NCBI RefSeq assembly: GCF_018132105.1
Contig: NZ_JWHL01000007.1
Span: forward strand, 20,109-84,108
Reading direction: 5' to 3'
DNA length: 64,000 nucleotides
From: Methanocalculus chunghsingensis
Lineage (GTDB): Archaea > Halobacteriota > Methanomicrobia > Methanomicrobiales > Methanocorpusculaceae
Shown here: positions 33,239 through 41,197 of the stretch, in pieces
How the letters are laid out: the number at the start of each line of letters is the position of its first letter
Numbering within the stretch: position 1 is the stretch's first letter
The notes under the pieces: model-generated
Seen by the model: only the letters and a program-made list of their open reading frames with translations
Database searches by the model: none
What the model was told of the DNA's origin: nothing
Position numbers and translations under genes: made by a program

Positions 33239-34699
33239 TCAATCCCCGCCCTTCGCCTGATCCTTCTTCTTATACCCCTCAAGCATCAGCGATGCGAGAT
33301 TCTTCACCGGCTTATCGGTCTGCTCCTGGATATGGAACTCACAGAACGGACAGATGGTGACGACGATATCGGCTCCTGTCGCGGCTATCGCCTCCCCCCT
33401 GAGCTTTCCGAGAGCTGCCGCCTCCTCAGGCTGGCCGGAACGGACACCGCCACCGGCACCGCAGCACTGGGCGGGCATCGGGATATAACGTTCCACCACC
33501 TGCTCAAGAATTTTTCGTGGGGGATCAGCGATCCCCTGTCCCCTGAGGAGATGACAGGGGTCATGATAGGTCGCTGTGATCGGAAGCTTCGCCGGGAGTT
33601 CATAGCCTGCCTTCAACAGGATCTCGGTGATATCCATCACGGTAAACGGGGTATCATAATCCTTCTTCAGGGTCGCACCGCATCCGGCACAGATCGTCAT
33701 GACGGTATCAATCCCGCGTGAGGTGAATGCCTCGATATTCTTCCTCTTTAGTTCTGAGACGATTGCAGTCTGTCCCGTCCTGATGAGGGGGGAGCCGCAG
33801 CAGACCTGCTCATGCGGGATGACGACTCGGATACCGTTACGCTTCATCACTTCCATCGCATCGAGCGCCGGCTTTGTGACCCTGCCGTTGAACATGCAGC
33901 CCACAAAGAAACCGATCGTCATCTTCACTGGACCGTCCGGTTCAATCACCTCAGGAACCTGCTCGAGGAAGGTTGCGGCGGATCGCTCCACACTCCTCCC
34001 GGTCCGCTCGATCAGCTCTGCAACCGCACGATGGCGGGGGAGGGTGAGTCCGGCCCGGTTTGCCCGCTCCCGGAGTTTCTCGATGGCCTTTCCCGGGATC
34101 TCAATCTCTTTTGGACAGACCTCGACACAACGGTGGCAGGTCGTGCATGCAAAGAGGCCCTTTTCAATCGCCTCCGTGATCCGATCCTGTGTATCCCGGG
34201 GATCCAGGGCACACCGCATCTCCTGACGCATAGCGGTCGGTCCTGCAAAGTCGGTGACCTTCAGTGCCGGGCAGACTGAGACACAGCTGAGACATTCGAT
34301 ACATTCACGGAGCGGCTTGATCAGCTCGACCTCTTCACGCGAAAGACCAGCTGCCACCTCTGAGGGGAGGATGGTCGCCAGCCGTTGTAGAACCGGGGCG
34401 ATATCGGTGACGAGATCCCGGATCACCGGTAGTTCAAGGGGTTCGATGATCATACCATCGGCCGCCTCCTCCATGCAGGCGAGGACCGGGCTGCCGTTCA
34501 TCCGGACGGCGCATGAGCCGCACTGCCCTGCCCGGCAGCATGACCGGATCGCAAGTGAGGGGTCATGGTCACGCCGGACCACCTCTAGTGCATCGAGAAC
34601 ACGGGCACCATCATTGACGCTGACCGTATAACTCTCACGATGTGGTGCGGATTCCTTCGCTGGATCGAACCTCTGGATTGTAAACGTCATCTCTTTCAT
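33239..34699 (-). CDS. tfrB: CoM/CoB-dependent fumarate reductase subunit B
   Basis: TfrB is the iron-sulfur subunit of thiol:fumarate reductase, which oxidises CoM-SH and CoB-SH to the heterodisulfide while fumarate becomes succinate. The N-terminal [2Fe-2S] domain uses Cys55, Cys60, Cys63 and Cys75. Two [4Fe-4S] motifs follow (CIECLSCVSVCP and CTTCHRCVEVCP). The C-terminal half is HdrB-like, with two CCG-type motifs (CCGSPLIRTG and CCGAGGGVRSG), the site of thiol/heterodisulfide chemistry. The 486-residue length is normal. The ATG overlaps the tfrA stop by 4 nt. Confidence 0.95.
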   Translation of the reverse strand: MKEMTFTIQRFDPAKESAPHRESYTVSVNDGARVLDALEVVRRDHDPSLAIRSCCRAGQCGSCAVRMNGSPVLACMEEAADGMIIEPLELPVIRDLVTDIAPVLQRLATILPSEVAAGLSREEVELIKPLRECIECLSCVSVCPALKVTDFAGPTAMRQEMRCALDPRDTQDRITEAIEKGLFACTTCHRCVEVCPKEIEIPGKAIEKLRERANRAGLTLPRHRAVAELIERTGRSVERSAATFLEQVPEVIEPDGPVKMTIGFFVGCMFNGRVTKPALDAMEVMKRNGIRVVIPHEQVCCGSPLIRTGQTAIVSELKRKNIEAFTSRGIDTVMTICAGCGATLKKDYDTPFTVMDITEILLKAGYELPAKLPITATYHDPCHLLRGQGIADPPRKILEQVVERYIPMPAQCCGAGGGVRSGQPEEAAALGKLRGEAIAATGADIVVTICPFCEFHIQEQTDKPVKNLASLMLEGYKKKDQAKGGD

Positions 34700-36324
34700 G
34701 GGAACCTCCGGAGAACCTCAATTCCCCGACTTGACGGGGAGATGAAGGTATGGCCGTACGGGGAGGCAGATACCTCCCAGCGGACTGCACAATCTCTCCT
34801 GACATGCGCACCCCTCGACTCCTCCCGCAGCAGTGCACCGTCCAGGATCATCCCGGCAACAAGCATCATGTTTCCTGCCGTCCAGGCATCCAGGATCTCC
34901 GGACCGGACGCGGCAAAGAGGGGTGTGGAGAGGAGATCAAGGACCACCTCACGGGTTGTTGTCAGGGAGGCGGCATCCCGGTAGATCCCGGCACCATCCC
35001 ACATCACCCGCTTCAGCCTCGCCACCGCCTCTGAGGGGCGAAGACTCCCCTCTGCGTACGCCGCAATCCGCCCTTCGACAGCTTCGATCTGATCAGGATC
35101 AATCCGTCGGCTCTCCTTCTCTGATCGGCCTGCCGCCTCTCCGGCACGCCGCCCGAAGACCTGCGTCTCGGCAAGGGCATTGCCTCCAAGCCGATTGGCT
35201 CCATGCACCCCACCGGCAACCTCACCGCATGCGAAGAGGCCCGGGAGGGTCGTCCGGCAATCAGGTCTGATCCGGAGGCCACCCATCATATGGTGGGCGG
35301 TTGGTGCAACCTCCATCGGCCTGGTCCGGATATCAACCCCGAACTTAAGGAACTGCTCAAGCATGAGGGGGAGGCGCTCTTCAATCTGTTCTGCCGGAAG
35401 GTGTGTCACATCGAGCCAGACACCCCCCCGTTCAGTCCCCCTGCCTTCGAGGACTTCGGTTGCGATGGATCGGGCAACGACATCCCGTGTCGAGAGTTCC
35501 ATCCTTTCGGGATCATAGCGTGCCATGAACCGCTCTCCAAGGGCATTTTTCAGGATGCCCCCTTCTCCCCTCACCGCCTCGGTGATGAGCCGGCCGCGTG
35601 CATCATAGGGATGGACCGCACCTGTCGGATGAAACTGGACCATCTCCATATCGATCAGCTCAGCACCGGCACGATAACCGAGTGCATATCCGTCCCCGGT
35701 CCCGGCGGTCGAGTTTGTGGAGATGTCGTATATCTGTCCGGCACCACCGGTTGCCAGAATAACCGCATCGGCTGCAATGGCACCGATCTCGCCATCCCTC
35801 GTGGATGTGATCGCTCCGGATACATGATCGCCATCCTTTGCAAGCTCAAGGGCAGCGACCTCATTTCGTATGACGACATCGGATGAACGGAGTCGTTCGA
35901 GGAGGGTCATCACAATCTCATGGCCGGTCCGATCACCTGCATAACAGGTTCTCGGGTACCGCTGGCCACCAAACGGGCGCTGAGCAATTGTGCAGGTGGT
36001 ATCTGCATCAAAGACAGCACCGAAGCGGAGGAGGTCATTGATACGATCCGGCGCTTCATTGACAAGAACCTCAGCCAATACCGGGTCATTGAGATACGCC
36101 CCGCCTTTGAGGGTATCTTCAAGATGGCCGCTGAGGGTATCATCGGTCCGGAGGACCGCGTTATATCCTCCTTCTGCCATCACCGTGCAGCCACCCTTCC
36201 CGGCAATCGTCTTGCCTATCAGGATCGTCTCCCCATACTGCGCCGCCTCAAGGGCTGCCCTGATCCCTGCACCGCCACTCCCGATGACGAGAACGTGGCA
36301 TTCCTCTTTCTCTATCGCACCCAT
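34696..36324 (-). CDS. tfrA: CoM/CoB-dependent fumarate reductase subunit A (flavoprotein)
   Basis: TfrA is the FAD-containing catalytic subunit that reduces fumarate. The FAD-binding N-terminus is VLVIGSGGAGIRAALEA, the histidyl-FAD-type region is GKGGCTVMAEGGYNA, and active-site segments include MVQFHPTGAV, LITEAVRGEGG, HHMMGGLRI and NRLGGNALAE. The start at 36324 (MGAIEKEECHVLVIG) gives 542 residues, the usual size; a much longer frame upstream has no family similarity. It is divergent from aspartokinase. Its role is to supply succinate and 2-oxoglutarate for biosynthesis by a reductive partial TCA route. Confidence 0.95.
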   Translation of the reverse strand: MGAIEKEECHVLVIGSGGAGIRAALEAAQYGETILIGKTIAGKGGCTVMAEGGYNAVLRTDDTLSGHLEDTLKGGAYLNDPVLAEVLVNEAPDRINDLLRFGAVFDADTTCTIAQRPFGGQRYPRTCYAGDRTGHEIVMTLLERLRSSDVVIRNEVAALELAKDGDHVSGAITSTRDGEIGAIAADAVILATGGAGQIYDISTNSTAGTGDGYALGYRAGAELIDMEMVQFHPTGAVHPYDARGRLITEAVRGEGGILKNALGERFMARYDPERMELSTRDVVARSIATEVLEGRGTERGGVWLDVTHLPAEQIEERLPLMLEQFLKFGVDIRTRPMEVAPTAHHMMGGLRIRPDCRTTLPGLFACGEVAGGVHGANRLGGNALAETQVFGRRAGEAAGRSEKESRRIDPDQIEAVEGRIAAYAEGSLRPSEAVARLKRVMWDGAGIYRDAASLTTTREVVLDLLSTPLFAASGPEILDAWTAGNMMLVAGMILDGALLREESRGAHVRRDCAVRWEVSASPYGHTFISPSSRGIEVLRRFP

Positions 36325-36386
36325 CGTATTATAACGATCTGCCGTGCAATAACATAAAATACATCGTGGAGTATGGTGAGCCAGGA

Positions 36387-37787
36387 ATGAGGCTTGTAAT
36401 GAAATTTGGCGGCACATCGGTAGGGGATGAGACCTGTATCGCCCGCGTGGTAGATATCCTTGCAGCACATCGTCAGAACGGTGATGAACTTGCCGTCGTC
36501 GTATCGGCGATGACCGGCGTAACCGATCAGCTCGTTGCGACGGCACAGGAGGTCGTCTCCGCTTCAGAACACCCCCCTATTGATGCGCTGATTCGTGCGC
36601 TTCGATCCCGGCATATGAAGACGCTCGAATCGGTTGCACCCGGCTCCCTTGAGGAGGTCGGAGAGTACATCGAGGACCGGCTCGAGAAGATGAAACATAT
36701 CCTCACCGCTGTGCACACCCTCAGAGAACTGACCCCGAGATCTAAGGATTATATCCTCTCCTTTGGGGAACGCCTCTCGGCATCGATCGTCTCTGCCGCA
36801 CTCAGAGAGGCTGGCATCCCATCCACCGTCCTTGACGGGTGTGAGGCAGGGATCGTCACAAACTCATGCCACGGAGGGGCAGTCGCCCTTCCTGAGAGTT
36901 ATAACCGGATTGCAGGGAGGGTTGGACCTCTCCTCTCAGAATGTGTCCCTGTCATCATGGGGTACATGGGCTGTAGTCAGGAGGGGTATGTAACCACCCT
37001 TGGAAGGAGTGGATCCGACTACACCGGCTCGATCATCGGTGCAGGGATCAATGCCGACGAGATCTGGATCTGGACCGATGTTGATGGCGTCCTGACGACA
37101 GATCCACGAATGATCAAAGAGGCACGCGTGATCCCGAGGATCTCGTACCTTGAGATGATGGAGCTTTCGTACTTTGGTGCAAAAGTTCTCCACCCAAAGT
37201 CGGTCGAACCTGCAATGGCGAAGGGTATCATGGTGCGTGTGAAGAATACCTTCAATCCATCCTCCCCCGGAACAGCCATTGTCAGGACGGCAACACAGGA
37301 GAAACGGATCGTCAAGGCGATCTCGATCATCAGGAATGTCGCACTCCTGACAATCGGGGGGGCCCAGATGGCGGGCCGCCCCGGTGTGGCAAAAGCGATC
37401 TTCTCGGCACTTGCCGACCATGAGGTAAATGTGATGCTCATCTCGCAGGGTTCATCAGAAGCAAACATCACCCTCGTCATTGACGAGGATCATCTGATAC
37501 CGGCAATCGAATCGCTCAATGAGATCAAGAACAGGGGATATGTCCGCGAGATAAATGCCGATAAGGATATCGTGGTAATCGCCGTTGTTGGTGCAGGTAT
37601 GGCAGGGGCACCCGGTACCAGCGGCCGAATTTTCTCGGCACTCGGCAGATCCGGGGTGAATGTAATGATGATCACACAGGGATCATCCGAGGTGAATATT
37701 TCATTTGTTGTCAGGGAAGCGGATGGGCCACGGGCGGTCCAGGTGCTGCATGACGAGTATCGCCTCTCGGAGGTCTCTGATGAATAA
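36387..37787 (+). CDS. lysC: Aspartate kinase
   Basis: Phosphorylates aspartate in the first step of lysine, threonine, methionine and isoleucine synthesis. The 466-residue protein has the N-terminal KFGGTSVGD motif, FGERLSASIVS, GRSGSDYTGSIIGAG and VDGVLTTDPR. Two C-terminal ACT domains follow (repeated NVMLISQGSSEANIT and NVMMITQGSSEVNIS), expected to bind feedback amino acids. The ATG at 36387 has GGTGAG at 36375-36380; a GTG seven codons upstream is less likely. purM begins before its stop codon. Confidence 0.94.
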   Translation: MRLVMKFGGTSVGDETCIARVVDILAAHRQNGDELAVVVSAMTGVTDQLVATAQEVVSASEHPPIDALIRALRSRHMKTLESVAPGSLEEVGEYIEDRLEKMKHILTAVHTLRELTPRSKDYILSFGERLSASIVSAALREAGIPSTVLDGCEAGIVTNSCHGGAVALPESYNRIAGRVGPLLSECVPVIMGYMGCSQEGYVTTLGRSGSDYTGSIIGAGINADEIWIWTDVDGVLTTDPRMIKEARVIPRISYLEMMELSYFGAKVLHPKSVEPAMAKGIMVRVKNTFNPSSPGTAIVRTATQEKRIVKAISIIRNVALLTIGGAQMAGRPGVAKAIFSALADHEVNVMLISQGSSEANITLVIDEDHLIPAIESLNEIKNRGYVREINADKDIVVIAVVGAGMAGAPGTSGRIFSALGRSGVNVMMITQGSSEVNISFVVREADGPRAVQVLHDEYRLSEVSDE

Positions 37788-38775
37788 CGCAACGTATCGT
37801 GAAGCCGGGGTCGATATCGATCTTGAGGCAGACGCGGTCAAAGCATTGATCGGGTCACTGACATACCGCCGTACCGGAGAGTTCGGAATGGTCGGGGATC
37901 TTGGCCATTTTGCAGGACTCATCGATTTTGGACCCTATGTCCTTGCGATGGCAACCGATGGTGTCGGAACAAAGATGCTTGTTGCTGACGCCCTTAAGGA
38001 CTGGACGACGGTCGGGATCGACTGTATCGCGATGAATGTCAATGATCTCTATGTGATGAACCTTGAGCCGGTGGCATTCGTCGATTATATCGCAACCGAC
38101 TCCCTTGAGCCGGAAAAGATGAAATCTCTCGGCCAGGGGCTTAACGAGGGGGCAAGGCAGGCGAATATGAACATCGTCGGCGGCGAGACGGCCACCCTCA
38201 AAGGGCTTGTCAACGGGCTTGATCTTGCAGGCACATGCCTTGGAGTCCGGAAACGCGAGAAGGTGATCACGGGTTCCACCGTTGCCCCCGGTGATATCAT
38301 TGTCGGGATACCCTCAAGCGGGGTGCATTCAAACGGTCTCACCCTCGCCCGGACGATTGCCCTGGCACATGGGGGATACGAGACTCTCCTCCCGGACGGG
38401 AGGACCGTTGGTGAAGCCCTCCTCACCCCGACCAGGATCTATGCAGAGGTACTCTCCATCTGTGATGCCTGCGAGGTGCATGGGATGTGCCATGTCACCG
38501 GCGGAGGACTCCTGAATTTCCTGAGGATCGGTCCATATGGATTTTCTTTTGATGATCCGATGCCTGTTCCAGAGATTTTATCCTGGCTTGCCGAGAAGGG
38601 GAATGTTCATGAGGATGAGATGTACAGAACCTTCAATATGGGGATGGGCTATGCCTTCATCGTCCCAGAGTCCAGTGTATCCATCATCATGGAGAGGATC
38701 CCGGGTGCCCGGGTCGTCGGCCGGGTTCTCCCTGAGAAAGGTATCTGGCTGAAGGGGAGAGAGATCCGGACATAA
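37780..38775 (+). CDS. purM: Phosphoribosylformylglycinamidine cyclo-ligase (AIR synthetase)
   Basis: PurM closes the imidazole ring to form AIR in purine synthesis. The 331-residue protein shows the N-terminal YREAGVDIDLEADAV, the ATP-binding ATDGVGTKMLVAD, and family motifs VGGETATLKGLV, GIPSSGVHSNGLTLAR and CHVTGGGLLNFLRI. The ATG at 37780 overlaps the aspartokinase stop by 8 nt, suggesting translational coupling of these unrelated pathways. Confidence 0.96.
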   Translation: MNNATYREAGVDIDLEADAVKALIGSLTYRRTGEFGMVGDLGHFAGLIDFGPYVLAMATDGVGTKMLVADALKDWTTVGIDCIAMNVNDLYVMNLEPVAFVDYIATDSLEPEKMKSLGQGLNEGARQANMNIVGGETATLKGLVNGLDLAGTCLGVRKREKVITGSTVAPGDIIVGIPSSGVHSNGLTLARTIALAHGGYETLLPDGRTVGEALLTPTRIYAEVLSICDACEVHGMCHVTGGGLLNFLRIGPYGFSFDDPMPVPEILSWLAEKGNVHEDEMYRTFNMGMGYAFIVPESSVSIIMERIPGARVVGRVLPEKGIWLKGREIRT

Positions 38776-38792
38776 TTCCTCCCTGAAATCCC

Positions 38793-38800
38793 TTTTATAG
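38793..38800 (+). promoter_or_regulatory. Promoter of the ADP-ribosyltransferase lipoprotein gene
   Basis: TTTTATAG lies 23-30 nt before the ATG at 38823, so transcription should begin at or next to the start codon. This gives the lipoprotein gene its own promoter after purM. Confidence 0.5.
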
Positions 38801-38822
38801 GAGCAGCGATGTATATTCAGCT

Positions 38823-39581
38823 ATGAAGGCAGCCCCTCTCATCATTATTCTTCTCCTGCTTGCCTCTGCTGCCGGATGTGTTTCATCTGCTCCGGTTACC
38901 GATCTATCATCCCCTCCCGCTGGCAACTATCCCGTCTCCCCTGAATGTATCCCTGAGGCGACGATCACCCTGGTTCAGCCCGCTGCTTTTGTCAGTTCCC
39001 CTTACACGGATCGGGGCTTTTCTGCCGCCACCACCGCATCGATTGCCTGGTGGCTCTCGCCGGATTTCTATGAGACAACGAATCTCTTCCGCAGATACCT
39101 CCGTTCAACAGAAACGGATCGGTCTGCCTATCCCGGGGAGCAGCAGATTTTTTTCGGTTTTATCATGGAACATATTGACATGGCAATTGCAGGATCCGAT
39201 ACCGATGAAGAGATCATCCTCTTCCGTGGCATCTCCGCGGGTTTTGCAGAAACCATCATCTTGAATGCCACTTATAATGAAGCAGCATTTGCATCGACAT
39301 CCTATGATATCACCGTCCCTCTCATCACCTACGGGAGCAGGGGGGATGATGGGTACTGTAATATCCTCCTGCTGAGCCGAACCCCTGGGAGCCACCTCCT
39401 CTACATCAATGAAGGTGAACGGGAGATCCTCCTGCCACGGGATCTTTCGTGGCTCGTGGTGACAGTGAAGGAGATCGGGGAGCTCAGAATCGAGTCGGAT
39501 TTCCCCCTCTTCTCAAATGGTGAGTTATATGAATCGGTACAGAATGTCCGGCTCATCACCATCGTGGAGCGGGTATCATGA
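38823..39581 (+). CDS. Predicted surface lipoprotein with ADP-ribosyltransferase domain
   Basis: A 252-residue exported protein. Residues 1-19 form a lipoprotein signal (APLIIILLLLASAAGC, lipid-attachment Cys19). The rest matches the order of motifs in R-S-E class ADP-ribosyltransferases: Arg135 in IILFRGI, Ser158-Thr159-Ser160 in AAFASTSYD, a strand GSHLLYI, and Glu199-x-Glu201 in GEREILLPRDLSWLVV. In known enzymes these bind NAD and transfer ADP-ribose; ExE usually means arginine as the target. The upstream helix FIMEHIDMAIAGSDTDEE also fits. It should sit on the outer face of the membrane. The domain call rests on motif reading, not a profile search. Its own TATA box lies 23-30 nt before the start, and a small gene overlaps its stop by 4 nt. 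Confidence 0.72.
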   Translation: MKAAPLIIILLLLASAAGCVSSAPVTDLSSPPAGNYPVSPECIPEATITLVQPAAFVSSPYTDRGFSAATTASIAWWLSPDFYETTNLFRRYLRSTETDRSAYPGEQQIFFGFIMEHIDMAIAGSDTDEEIILFRGISAGFAETIILNATYNEAAFASTSYDITVPLITYGSRGDDGYCNILLLSRTPGSHLLYINEGEREILLPRDLSWLVVTVKEIGELRIESDFPLFSNGELYESVQNVRLITIVERVS

Positions 39582-39763
39582 TACGAGAGGAACCTGATCC
39601 GGATGCTGATCGTAGAGTCGATCCGCCTCAGAAGACCCGATCCCGTTTTGTCATCGGAGAGGGAGATGCCCGGATCACCGACCGCCGTCCGCCGGATGAT
39701 GCTGAGGTAAAGGAGGCGGACCGGCTCCTTTCAAAAGTGCTCAGGAGGAGAGATCCGCTCTGA
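39578..39763 (+). CDS. Small charged protein overlapping the lipoprotein gene
   Basis: A 61-residue, highly charged protein (rich in Asp, Glu and Arg, no cysteine, no membrane segment). I do not recognise it. The ATG overlaps the TGA of the lipoprotein gene (ATGA) and GGAGCGGGT upstream could serve as ribosome-binding site, so it is probably translated by coupling. Its reading frame is open without interruption, but a short Arg/Asp-rich frame in this GC-rich DNA could also be chance. If real it would be cytoplasmic. Confidence 0.5.
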   Translation: MIREEPDPDADRRVDPPQKTRSRFVIGEGDARITDRRPPDDAEVKEADRLLSKVLRRRDPL

Positions 39764-39865
39764 ACCCGGCTTCCAGCTGGTGCTGCCATCCCGCCATACC
39801 CCTTTTTCTCTTCTCCCGCGAGAGTATGAGACAGCCGATACCACCCATCCGGGGTTGAGACCACT

Positions 39866-41089
39866 ATGGAAAATACACGATTTGAAGAGCGGAAGGAACT
39901 CTTCTGTGCTATCTATCTCGACTATGAGAATCTGGCCATCTCTGCGGGCCAGTCATATCCGACACTGGAAGGGCCGCTCTCGCTTGGCCCGGTCATCGAT
40001 TATGCCGCATCCCTTGGCGAGATCTGTATCCGGAAGGCTTTTGCGGACTGGTCAGTCGGCGAGTGTGCAACAGATGTGAAGAAGCTTGTCAAGTACGGCT
40101 TTGAGATGCGCCATCTCCCGCAGACGAGTGCCCGCGGCAAGAACGGGGCTGATATGGATATGGCACTCGATGTGCTTGAGGATATGATCCACCTCCCCCA
40201 TATAGAGATCTTCATCATCGGATCAGGGGACACAGATTTCATCCCGTTGATCAGAAGGCTCCGGGCACGGGGCAAGCGGGTCTATCTTCTCGGCTTTGAC
40301 AGCTCTGTCGGAAGTGCCATCAAGGAGAACTGCACCAAGTTTCAGTCACTTGATGAGCTTCTTGGCCTCATCGACATGGTACGTGACGGGCCCGAGTCAG
40401 AGGAGGACCCCGCGATCATCGAGGGAGATCGGATCGCCGCACGCGATCTCCTGATCAGGTTTGTCCGGACACGGACCGAAGAGGGGCCGGTATTCCTATC
40501 GGATCTCAAGAACCAGCTGATCCGTATCAACCCCTCCTTCTCCGAGAAGAGGCTCGGCTTCTCATCCTTCAAGAAGTTCATATCGTCCCTGAAGGGGGAT
40601 CTCGTCAGTGAGATCATCACCGACAGGCGAACCGGACACCCTCTCGTCACCTTCCGGGATATCGATGAGATCGATCCCGTTCAGATCGACGCAGATGACT
40701 GCCTTGCCACCTGTCTCAATTCACGCCTCAGGTTCATCGGGGACCGGGGGGTCCGCACCCGGATATTTGAACTCATCCTTGAGACCTTCCGGGACAGGCG
40801 GCCCCGCTCAATCCATGAGATCGCGTCTGCCATCCATCCGAAGATCGAGGGGTCAGTCTCGAGGGCAACCTTAAACCGGCTCCTCTTCGGCCTGGGAGGG
40901 GAGGAACGTGTATTCCGGTATTATCGGAAGGATCCGATGGTTCCACCGATCGATTCGCCCCAGATTCTCAATGATACGATCAGAACGGCCGATGATATCG
41001 AGGCGATCTATCTCGCATCGGTCCGGGAGTCGCTGAAACGGATCTTCCCTGATATGGATGATGCCATGGTCGAACGGGTTGTCAGGTGA
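39866..41089 (+). CDS. NYN-domain (PIN-like) RNase-type protein with C-terminal OST-HTH-like region
   Basis: A 407-residue protein. Residues 10-170 form an NYN/LabA-like PIN-fold domain with acidic active-site candidates Asp19 (YLDYEN), the Asp cluster of GADMDMALDVLEDM, and GSGDTDFIPLIRRLRARGKRV. Such domains usually cut RNA with divalent metal. The segments around residues 195-265 (LLIRFVRTRTEEGPVFLSDL...SFKKFISSLKG) and 310-365 look like LOTUS/OST-HTH modules that bind RNA. The target RNA is unknown. It stands alone between the lipoprotein genes and the convergent Rsm22 gene. Confidence 0.85.
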   Translation: MENTRFEERKELFCAIYLDYENLAISAGQSYPTLEGPLSLGPVIDYAASLGEICIRKAFADWSVGECATDVKKLVKYGFEMRHLPQTSARGKNGADMDMALDVLEDMIHLPHIEIFIIGSGDTDFIPLIRRLRARGKRVYLLGFDSSVGSAIKENCTKFQSLDELLGLIDMVRDGPESEEDPAIIEGDRIAARDLLIRFVRTRTEEGPVFLSDLKNQLIRINPSFSEKRLGFSSFKKFISSLKGDLVSEIITDRRTGHPLVTFRDIDEIDPVQIDADDCLATCLNSRLRFIGDRGVRTRIFELILETFRDRRPRSIHEIASAIHPKIEGSVSRATLNRLLFGLGGEERVFRYYRKDPMVPPIDSPQILNDTIRTADDIEAIYLASVRESLKRIFPDMDDAMVERVVR

Positions 41090-41099
41090 GAGTTCATCA

Positions 41100-41106
41100 A
41101 AAAAAG
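41100..41106 (-). terminator. T7 run downstream of the Rsm22 gene
   Basis: Seven A residues on the plus strand form a T7 run on the minus strand about 92 nt after the Rsm22 stop codon, in the spacer between convergent genes. It may terminate the minus-strand transcript. Confidence 0.35.
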
Positions 41107-41197
41107 GATCGATACAATAATCAGAAATTAATTCCAGTCAGATATCATGAAGATTACAACTGTTGAGGAGAGGTTGCAGGTGATGGCTCTCCTCACC

